This document shows positions 45,738-52,204 of a stretch of DNA of 64,000 nucleotides, in pieces. Source of the stretch: Fibrobacter sp. UWT2 (lineage in GTDB: Bacteria; Fibrobacterota; Fibrobacteria; Fibrobacterales; Fibrobacteraceae); NCBI RefSeq assembly GCF_900142545.1, contig NZ_FRBF01000010.1, positions 1 through 64,000 of the forward strand, given 5' to 3'. Every line of letters begins with the position of its first letter. Position 1 is the first letter of the stretch. The notes beneath the pieces were generated by a model. The model was not told where the DNA came from, searched no databases, and was given only the letters and a program-made list of their open reading frames with translations. The translations under genes and the position numbers were made by a program.

Positions 45738-46558
45738 CTTGGATAACAATATAGCATCAATAACCTATCCAAGACCCTGCGTAAGCCTTCATTATTCCAA
45801 TTTCGTCCTAATTCAGGGTGTTTCCATAGCTGTTGGCGGTATATTTTACCGACTCGTTTCCCATAATCGCTAATTTGTTGAGCGCCTAGATGATTGTATA
45901 ATGTTGCAATTCGCTCAATGTCATTAGGATTACCGACTAGTTTGGACAGGCGTTTGATAAATTCTGCCGCAACAAAAATGTTGTAGCCTGGATTTTTTAA
46001 GGAATCCATAGTGCCAAAGGAATCTCCCCAATAACGATGGTTGATATTCATTGGCTGAAAGGATTTTAAGCCTGGATAAATAAGTTTGCTGACACCTTCA
46101 ATTTCATCACCACGCATAACAGCATCGGTGTAAAATTTATTTAAGCAATGTTCGTAATAACCATGAGTCGTTTCCATATACATGATTGCACGCAGCAAAT
46201 CAGGATTGACAGACTTGGCCTTTGCGGCAAATTCAATTTCGTTATTGTACCGGTCGACCATGTTGAAATTGGAATTTTCGTACCATGGCATCTCATCAGA
46301 TGCTTTGGGGTTCCAATTGACTGGAAAAATGGTGCCATCATTCATATTTAAGAAGGCTTTTTTCCGTTCTGGTTCTGAAGAAATATAAGTGAGATCAGGG
46401 TACAGGCGCATCATTTGGTTCCAGAAGTCGTCTGGACCATAATTTATTTCGTTTAAGCGGTGCATGGCGTTCTCACGATTTTTTATATCGTGCAAAAGAG
46501 CCAATCCAAGATTGTCAAGTTTTGTTTCGTAATTGATAAAATTGAGTTCATTAGGCAT
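45734..46558 (-). CDS. Muramidase-like (lytic transglycosylase-type) protein
   Basis: The ATG at 46558 has AAAGGAGG four bases upstream. The 274-residue product has a lysozyme-like helical fold in residues about 105-250: VNPDLLRAIMYMETTHGYYE carries the probable catalytic Glu, followed by DSLKNPGYNIFVAAEFIKRL and RIATLYNHLGAQQISDYGKR, as in goose-type lysozymes and lytic transglycosylases. No signal peptide is seen, so export must use another route or the protein acts inside. It may cut peptidoglycan. It overlaps the small membrane-protein gene and is preceded by a 20-codon frame and the structured RNA at 46806. The fold assignment is moderate. Confidence 0.55.
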   Translation of the reverse strand: MPNELNFINYETKLDNLGLALLHDIKNRENAMHRLNEINYGPDDFWNQMMRLYPDLTYISSEPERKKAFLNMNDGTIFPVNWNPKASDEMPWYENSNFNMVDRYNNEIEFAAKAKSVNPDLLRAIMYMETTHGYYEHCLNKFYTDAVMRGDEIEGVSKLIYPGLKSFQPMNINHRYWGDSFGTMDSLKNPGYNIFVAAEFIKRLSKLVGNPNDIERIATLYNHLGAQQISDYGKRVGKIYRQQLWKHPELGRNWNNEGLRRVLDRLLMLYCYPR

Positions 46559-46657
46559 AAAGCCTCCTTTGGGGTTAGAGTTGATTTTTGGGTACAAAAC
46601 CAAAACCTGTCAGACGATTTTGCCTGACATTAGGGAAAAAACGGCATCTTCTCTTCG

Positions 46658-46720
46658 TTATGGTCTTATAGGCGCTCCTTTGATAAATCGTTCCTCTATG
46701 TTATCGGACTTTGTGTGCAT
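46658..46720 (-). CDS. 20-codon small ORF, possible leader peptide
   Basis: The frame MHTKSDNIEERFIKGAPIRP starts at ATG 46720 and has an outstanding ribosome site, AGGAGGTGA, nine bases upstream. It ends 99 bases before the muramidase-like ATG. The hairpin TGTCAG/CTGACA (about 46613-46634) lies between the two. The arrangement could be a regulatory leader, or the peptide could be functional by itself. No similar peptide is known to me. Confidence 0.5.
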   Translation of the reverse strand: MHTKSDNIEERFIKGAPIRP

Positions 46721-46805
46721 CGACTTTCACCTCCTGGATATTTTACACACTTTCGACATTTTTTTCTTTATCTAATGAATAAAACTTGGGTCTTTTTTTA
46801 TGAAT

Positions 46806-46994
46806 AAAAAAGGCGTGGTGTCGAATGCACTTACACTACTGAGGCTCTAGCAAAACCTGTCCACAATAAGCACAAACGACCCACGCCCGAATAGAGCGAA
46901 GATTCTTCATTCAATGTGGACGGGATTGATTCTTTTTATGGAATCTGCTAGAATTTCAGTAGTGGAATCAGAATCCGTTTTCAGTCTATGTCAA
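46806..46994 (-). ncRNA. Structured RNA copy B, predicted pseudoknot
   Basis: Reading the minus strand, a box TTGACATAG (46986-46994) is followed by three helix strands, a core (GGGCGTGGGTCG then TTTGTGCTTAT, 46866-46888), the three partner strands, and CGACACCACGCC plus six T (46806-46823). The long helix pairs 46834-46842 with 46956-46964, 46846-46852 with 46946-46952, and 46859-46865 with 46915-46921. The core strand CGACCCACGCC (46877-46887, plus sense) lies in its loop and is complementary to 46812-46823 outside it, so a pseudoknot or a switch is predicted. Copy A at 49639-49846 has the same plan with different helix sequences. It precedes the muramidase-like operon. Confidence 0.7.
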
Positions 46995-47024
46995 AAAGCA
47001 ATTCTTTTTGTTTTAATAATCTCC

Positions 47025-47108
47025 TTATTCTTCCATTTTTACACAATCTTGTGAAATGTATTTTTGCGGGTCTTTCACGGATTTGGGTAAGCCTGTTTTG
47101 AAATCCAT
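47025..47108 (-). CDS. 27-codon ORF echoing the end of the restriction-modification gene
   Basis: Ten bases after the restriction-modification stop, a frame begins with MDFKTGLPKSVKDPQKY and runs 27 codons to TAA at 47025. The enzyme itself ends in LDFKT, so DFKT is repeated. The DNA is GATTTTAAGACT, 15 bases, then GATTTCAAAACA. A small in-frame duplication containing a TGA could have cut off the natural tail. It has no good ribosome site and may be untranslated. Confidence 0.4.
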   Translation of the reverse strand: MDFKTGLPKSVKDPQKYISQDCVKMEE

Positions 47109-47117
47109 AGCAAGTTA

Positions 47118-49565
47118 TCAAGTCTTAAAATCAAGATATTCCTTGGCTTTTTTGTAGAAAATATTCTTGATGTATTGTTCCATATAAGGATAGTCGGGAT
47201 TGCCTTTATCATCAATCGGAAGCATGATTTTTTGCCTAGACAAGCGATTTGTTCCCATTTTTAAGCAGTAATTATATTTTTCTTTTTGCTGCATTATCTG
47301 TGTCGTCATAAAAAGACTAACGGCTTCGTTATCTCTAGGGCAGTGAAGTATTTTTAGTTTTCGACAATCATTAGAAAATAAAGCCGGGTATTTGTGATAG
47401 AATGCATATCCTACAGAGCCGTTCCTATTTACAGCGATCACATTCGATTCGTATGTAGAATTCATATTAGAAACAAAATACTTTATTCCATTATTTTCTG
47501 CAGATGATGTAATATAAGGGATCTTGCCTTCAATGCGTTCCTTGTCATAAATATCACAGCCTGATTCTATTTTAAATATTGAATCAATTGGAAATGCTCT
47601 CCATTCCTTTTCTTCTAATTTGGCAATTTCATTATATTTCGCAACTTGCTTATTGGTTCCCTCAAATAAATATTTTCGTCCTTGCATAATCATTGAAAAT
47701 TCAAAGGATAAGTAATCACCGACTACTTTGTCAAAACTTTTTTCAGAAGGGATTTCGTCATTGAAGTAGTAGAAACTATGTAACCATTCTTCTTCTGCGG
47801 TAATGGTTGATTTGACGCAGAACTTGTTTTCTGCCTCTATTCTGTCAAACCACACGTCTAGCAAGTGCTGCCGTTTGTCTTTTGCAGATTCAGTTTCTAG
47901 AAGCCCAATATGGGGCGAGACCTTGTAACCGTCATCTTCAAAATTGATGAATTTGCATATCTTTTCTTTTGGATGGGGCTCACCTGCAGTGAATATTGCA
48001 ATACAAGGAATCGTTCCCACTCCATAGAAAGTGTCCTTTTGCAACATGACGACGCCTTCAAGCGTATGTTTGTTTAGAATACTTCGCTTAATATCCAGTT
48101 CTTCTTTTGATTTTCCTGTCATCGAACTTTGGGGAACAATAACTGCACAACGTCCACCTGGTAACAAGGAATCTAAAAGATGTTCCGTAAAGGCAATCTC
48201 GTATTGTTCTGGATTGTTCTTACTCCCTTGACTATAAGGAGGATTCATCATACCCACGGTTGAACGAATACTTGATTGCAGTTCCTTTGGATTCTTTTGC
48301 AAGAAATCATCGCATTGCAGGTTGCTCTTGCCATCACCGCGCAAAATCATATTTGTTGTCGCAATGGTGAACATGTCCGAGCGTTGTTCAATACCATAAA
48401 GCTGATTTTTACGAATAGACTTCTTTTCAGCTTCAACATCCGTTTTGGAAAGCATTGTATGAAGTGCCGCTACAAGAAATCCTCCGGTTCCGCAACAGCT
48501 GTCGAATACACGATCCGTCTTTTTGAGATCAAGTAGTTCACAGAAAAGTTCGGTAATATGCTTTGGTGTAAGGACAATTCCTAATGTTTGTCCGCTACCA
48601 CCCGAATAGTGCATAAATTCGCCATAGAATCTTCCCAAAAAATCTTCGGTTGATTTACTGAATTTGATGGATTTATAGAGTTTCTCATCTAGAAATTTCG
48701 TGAAAAATTTCAATGGAGTTTCACCTAAAGACTGATTTACTTCATTTAGTTTTGTACTGTCTTTGATGATACTGAATTGAGAAAGAATCTTGTCAATTTT
48801 GGTAATGGGAGAAAGGTCTGTTCGCTTAAAACTAGACTCTATAGCGTTGTAAATTTTCTGACCATCTGTAATGGCATGCATACCCGATTCGCCGGTAAGC
48901 GAATCGATGCTGAAGTTTCTGTTATCTCGTTCACGTAAAGCGAGAAGAATTCCCGAAACAACAAGCGGCTTTTCTTCATCCTTCATGTTGCCGTAATTTC
49001 GCAGATGCTCATGTAATTCTTTTGCATCGGCTAATATTTCGGCAAGTTCTTTTTCCTTGTCCGTATCTTCTTTGAGAACATCTCGCAGATAAAATTCATC
49101 GATATTGTTTTCACTGAATGAAATAAATGATTCGACGTCATCTAAATAAAATACATTGCATCGGTCATCGATAAATATGGGTGTAATCCGATGCTTCTTT
49201 GATGTTCCTGACACACCAATCGCAAAAACCTTCTTGTATGTCGTATTCCTTATTAGATGCCTGCCGTAAAAGAACGCTCCGTTCATAGCGTATTTTTTAA
49301 CGGACTTGACATCCATCGCCAAAAGACCATCGTCGTCACGCTTTTCATGGTCTTGGATTGAAGCCTTGTCTTCAATGACAATCAAGAAATCCTTTACTAT
49401 GCCGACATATTCCGGAAAACCAACATTACCCGTTCCACTTTTTGAAGCAGTCTTCAAAGCGTTATCTATTTCAACAATTTCACTTCCCTGTGCGTCGTGG
49501 ACTATTCCTGCTTCATTAAGAAGGTCGTGCACCCACAAATCCGTTTTAACTTCTTTCTTCGCCAT
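47118..49565 (-). CDS. Single-chain restriction-modification enzyme (type IIG-like)
   Basis: The start is ATG 49565, with AGGGA upstream. The 815-residue protein joins three parts. The first is an N-terminal nuclease-like domain with FPEYVGIVKDFLIVIEDKAS, the E/D-EDK pattern of PD-(D/E)XK enzymes. The second is an N6-adenine methylase with motif I DSCCGTGGF near 353 and NPPY near 440. The third is one C-terminal target-recognition domain of HsdS type (about 640-800, WRAFPIDSIFKIESG followed by GKIPYITSS). One chain thus can cut, methylate and recognise DNA. Only one recognition domain is present. The gene is AT-rich, flanked on both sides by related structured RNAs, and has no separate R or S gene. 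Confidence 0.85.
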   Translation of the reverse strand: MAKKEVKTDLWVHDLLNEAGIVHDAQGSEIVEIDNALKTASKSGTGNVGFPEYVGIVKDFLIVIEDKASIQDHEKRDDDGLLAMDVKSVKKYAMNGAFFYGRHLIRNTTYKKVFAIGVSGTSKKHRITPIFIDDRCNVFYLDDVESFISFSENNIDEFYLRDVLKEDTDKEKELAEILADAKELHEHLRNYGNMKDEEKPLVVSGILLALRERDNRNFSIDSLTGESGMHAITDGQKIYNAIESSFKRTDLSPITKIDKILSQFSIIKDSTKLNEVNQSLGETPLKFFTKFLDEKLYKSIKFSKSTEDFLGRFYGEFMHYSGGSGQTLGIVLTPKHITELFCELLDLKKTDRVFDSCCGTGGFLVAALHTMLSKTDVEAEKKSIRKNQLYGIEQRSDMFTIATTNMILRGDGKSNLQCDDFLQKNPKELQSSIRSTVGMMNPPYSQGSKNNPEQYEIAFTEHLLDSLLPGGRCAVIVPQSSMTGKSKEELDIKRSILNKHTLEGVVMLQKDTFYGVGTIPCIAIFTAGEPHPKEKICKFINFEDDGYKVSPHIGLLETESAKDKRQHLLDVWFDRIEAENKFCVKSTITAEEEWLHSFYYFNDEIPSEKSFDKVVGDYLSFEFSMIMQGRKYLFEGTNKQVAKYNEIAKLEEKEWRAFPIDSIFKIESGCDIYDKERIEGKIPYITSSAENNGIKYFVSNMNSTYESNVIAVNRNGSVGYAFYHKYPALFSNDCRKLKILHCPRDNEAVSLFMTTQIMQQKEKYNYCLKMGTNRLSRQKIMLPIDDKGNPDYPYMEQYIKNIFYKKAKEYLDFKT

Positions 49566-49638
49566 CGGCAAGGTCCCTAAGATAAGCTGATCAATCGTTC
49601 TTATCCTAGCCCTTGACGAGAGTCATTTTGCAAGCAAC

Positions 49639-49846
49639 AAAAAAGGCGTGGAGTCGCAGGCTTACCTTGTCTGCGGGCTACCACACCCTTTTACCTGATA
49701 AGCACAAAACGACCCACGCCCAATATGGGCGTGAGCGTTCGTCTTATCCTCAGGTAAATTGAAAGTGGTAGTTTCAGACAAGAGAATAAGAGACGAATCT
49801 CAAAAATTCCGGTCGCTCCGAACCATTCGGTACGGGGCTATGTCAA
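49639..49846 (-). ncRNA. Structured RNA copy A, predicted pseudoknot
   Basis: On the minus strand it begins at a TTGACATAG box (49838-49846) and ends with CGACTCCACGCC and six T (49639-49656). The long helix pairs 49667-49673 with 49775-49781, 49678-49684 with 49765-49771, and 49690-49702 with 49743-49758 (8 plus 5 bp with a 3-base bulge). The core CGACCCACGCC (49710-49720, plus sense) is in the loop and complements 49645-49656 outside it. A local hairpin ACGCCCA-ATA-TGGGCGT (49716-49732) competes for the same core. Ten bases separate terminator stem and long helix, as in copy B. It ends 74 bases before the restriction-modification start. It is not tmRNA, RNase P, SRP or a CRISPR array. Confidence 0.72.
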
Positions 49847-49858
49847 CAACAATTTAAA

Positions 49859-49888
49859 TAAAAAAGGAAATCCCCGCCTACGCGGGGA
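49859..49888 (-). terminator. Terminator of Rpn gene
   Basis: TCCCCGC and GCGGGGA pair around CTAC; on the minus strand TTTCCTTTTTT follows. It ends the Rpn nuclease transcript before the structured RNA begins. Confidence 0.82.
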
Positions 49889-49929
49889 AGACAAAATGAG
49901 GGAAATATTGACAAAAGCGTTAGGTGAAA

Positions 49930-50853
49930 TTACGAAGATTCCCTGATTTTCTGGATAATTTCTTCAGGGTAGTTGGAAACTGCTGCGATTTTTTCATTGG
50001 AATCACCAAGATTAATCATAGCTTTGATCCAATCTCGGTCTCGCTGAGCAATCTTTTCAGCAAGTTCTTCTTCTTCGACTTCGGCGATGGACTTGTAGCC
50101 GTAAACTTCACTGCATTTCTTGAAATCCATTTTAAACTGCTCCTTGGCATCGCCGTTGAACCACTGTTTCAAATATACAAATGTTTGGGATAAAAACTCC
50201 TCGGCTTCTTCACGGGGAAGCGACTTGAGTCCTGCCATAGCCGCTTTCAGATGCTTTTTGAGTTTCTCCCCATTAAAAACATACTTCAAAGCAACCAGCG
50301 CAAGTGCGATCTTGGGCGAAATCTGAGGAATTTCGTTGTCCTCGAAGATGTCGCTCACGTCAATGAGTTCCAATAGGAACGGCAATCCAATTTTGTGATA
50401 GTATTTAGGGTAATTCGGGAACATTACTTCCTTTTCAATATGCCAAGGTTCTTTCCCGTTGTAGAGAACTACGGCGACAGTCGGGATGTTCTTCTGGTTA
50501 CGGACCATAATCTGGAACCAGTACTTGACCAACTGAGGGATAATTCCCGCTTCGGGATAGCTCTTGTGTTCTTCGATGATGCCTACGAGAAGCTCTGCCT
50601 GCTTGGGCTCATCGCTTGCAATCTTTACGGTGAATGCCAAATCGCCATCACCATGGGAGACCGTATCGCTGAATGCCCCGGAAATTTCTTGCAGTGTATC
50701 AAGATTCACCGTTGCAAGGAATTGGGCGAGATTGTTGTTCTTTCTGGACGCAAGGCGAAGAAGTTCCGCCGTGCGTGCGGGATCCTTCAGCACCGAGCGG
50801 ACGTAAGGATCGTGCGAAATTTTTTTTGTTGGGGAAGCATCTTTTTCAGACAT
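49930..50853 (-). CDS. Rpn/YhgA-family PD-(D/E)XK nuclease
   Basis: The 307-residue protein has the Rpn family pattern: [20 protein letters not shown] at the N terminus and the nuclease core [11 protein letters not shown] followed by [11 protein letters not shown] (D, E and K of the PD-(D/E)XK fold). The C-terminal half is helical with repeated Glu/Lys and ends in a small degenerate helix-turn-helix-like segment ([19 protein letters not shown]). Rpn proteins promote recombination and recent work links some of them to phage defence. The gene has a structured 5' leader with two perfect hairpins and its own terminator, so it is an independent unit. Confidence 0.82.
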   Translation of the reverse strand: MSEKDASPTKKISHDPYVRSVLKDPARTAELLRLASRKNNNLAQFLATVNLDTLQEISGAFSDTVSHGDGDLAFTVKIASDEPKQAELLVGIIEEHKSYPEAGIIPQLVKYWFQIMVRNQKNIPTVAVVLYNGKEPWHIEKEVMFPNYPKYYHKIGLPFLLELIDVSDIFEDNEIPQISPKIALALVALKYVFNGEKLKKHLKAAMAGLKSLPREEAEEFLSQTFVYLKQWFNGDAKEQFKMDFKKCSEVYGYKSIAEVEEEELAEKIAQRDRDWIKAMINLGDSNEKIAAVSNYPEEIIQKIRESS

Positions 50854-50878
50854 TAATGAGTCCTTGTTTTAAGGTGGT

Positions 50879-50935
50879 CTTACGGGTTCTCCCGTAAGGC
50901 GACAAGGATTTGGTCCTTGTCTATACTATACACGC
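50879..50935 (-). promoter_or_regulatory. Two-hairpin 5' leader and promoter of Rpn gene
   Basis: On the minus strand TATAGTATAG (50921-50930) looks like a -10 region. It is followed by GACAAGGA/TCCTTGTC (50901-50921) and CTTACGGG/CCCGTAAG (50879-50898), two perfect 8-bp hairpins, before the ATG at 50853. The leader could control translation or RNA stability. The -35 region is weak. Confidence 0.5.
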
Positions 50936-51037
50936 TTTTTTTAGGCGTCTGAAGCCATTTTCTTGAAACATTTTTTTCTTTTTACAATTGTTTAGCTGTC
51001 GTTTTTTTAAATTTAAAAGAGAAAATTAGGAGTCTCT

Positions 51038-52195
51038 ATGAAGAATTTTAGCGAAAATATCAAGTACATCGGTGTCGATGATCGCGACATTGATTTGTTC
51101 GAAGGCCAGTATGTGGTGCCCGAGGGCATGGCGTACAATTCGTATGTGATTGTGGACGAAAAGATTGCCGTGACGGATACGGTCGATGCCCACAAGGTGA
51201 ATGAATGGCTTGCCAATTTGGAAGCTGCTCTCGCTGGCCGCAAGCCGGACTACCTGGTGATTCACCATCTGGAACCGGACCATGCCGGTGGCATTGCTGA
51301 TTTTGTCGCGAAGTACCCGGAAGCAACTCTCGTTTCTTCGGCGAAGGCATTCGCGCTCTTGCCGCAGTTCATGACGCTTCCTGAATCGGTCAAGAAGCAG
51401 ACCGTGAAGGAAGGCGATACGCTTGCGCTCGGTGCGCACACGTTACAGTTTATCGGTGCCCCGATGGTGCACTGGCCCGAAGTCCTGTTCAGCTACGAAC
51501 AGAGCGAAAAGGTCTTGTTTGCGGCCGATGCGTTCGGCAAGTTCGGTGTGTACGATGCCGATCCGGATGACTGGGCATGCGAAGCCCGCCGCTACTACTT
51601 CAACATTGTAGGCAAGTACGGCAACCAGGTGCAGGCGGTGCTCAAGAAGGCTGCTGCACTCGACATCAAGACGATTTGCCCGCTGCATGGCCCGGTGCTC
51701 ACCGAAAATCTCGGCTACTACATCGACAAGTACAACACCTGGAGCAGTTACGCTCCCGAAGACAAGGGCGTGCTTGTGGCGTTTGCCTCGATCTACGGCG
51801 GAACCAAGAAGGCCGCGGAAGTACTCGGCGAAAAACTCAAAGTCGCCGGTGTTGAGAAGGTCGTGGTTTCTGACCTTGCTCGCAGTGACATGGCCGAAGT
51901 CATCGAAGACGCCTTCCGTTACGACCGCATGGTGGTGGCCGCTCCTACTTATGATGCGGGCCTCTTCCCGGTAATGGAAGATTTCTTGAACCACCTGAAG
52001 GCAAAGAACTATTCTAACCGCAAGGTGGGTGTCGTGGAAAACGGTACTTGGGCTCCGATGGCCGCGAAGAAGATGACCGAAATCCTCGCCACGCTCAAGA
52101 ACGTGACTCTCGCCGAAACCGTGGTGACGGTGAAGTCGACGCTCAGCGCCGAATCCGAAGCTGCGATGGACAAGCTTGTGGCGGAATTGGTTTAG
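51038..52195 (+). CDS. FprA-type flavodiiron protein
   Basis: The 385-residue protein has a metallo-beta-lactamase-like domain (about 1-245) with the diiron ligands in HHLEPDHAGG (about 76-85) and in ICPLHGPV (near 215), and a flavodoxin domain (about 250-385, VLVAFASIYGGTKKAAEVL). It reduces oxygen to water or NO to nitrous oxide, protecting a strict anaerobe. No fused rubredoxin is present, so electrons come from a separate donor. AGGAG lies seven bases before the start. It diverges from the Rpn gene and converges with the Nnr gene. Confidence 0.9.
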   Translation: MKNFSENIKYIGVDDRDIDLFEGQYVVPEGMAYNSYVIVDEKIAVTDTVDAHKVNEWLANLEAALAGRKPDYLVIHHLEPDHAGGIADFVAKYPEATLVSSAKAFALLPQFMTLPESVKKQTVKEGDTLALGAHTLQFIGAPMVHWPEVLFSYEQSEKVLFAADAFGKFGVYDADPDDWACEARRYYFNIVGKYGNQVQAVLKKAAALDIKTICPLHGPVLTENLGYYIDKYNTWSSYAPEDKGVLVAFASIYGGTKKAAEVLGEKLKVAGVEKVVVSDLARSDMAEVIEDAFRYDRMVVAAPTYDAGLFPVMEDFLNHLKAKNYSNRKVGVVENGTWAPMAAKKMTEILATLKNVTLAETVVTVKSTLSAESEAAMDKLVAELV

Positions 52196-52204
52196 TTTGC
52201 TGCC

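Noticed and set aside
46806-49846. Structured RNAs as integron attC sites
   Set aside because: They lack the GTTRRRY/RYYYAAC ends, are longer than attC sites, and there is no integrase in the window.
46806-49846. Structured RNAs as omega RNA, HEARO, tracrRNA, 6S RNA or tmRNA
   Set aside because: No TnpB, IscB, Cas or CRISPR repeat is nearby, the expected conserved motifs are absent, and two divergent copies do not fit 6S or tmRNA.
46986-49846. TTGACATAG boxes as ordinary -35 elements
   Set aside because: No matching -10 hexamer lies 16-19 bases downstream in either copy. The box is conserved, but its role is open.
44146-50958. GGCGTCTGAAGCC shared by 44141-44153 and 50944-50956
   Set aside because: The 13-base match is itself nearly palindromic and has no shared flanks, so chance is likely.
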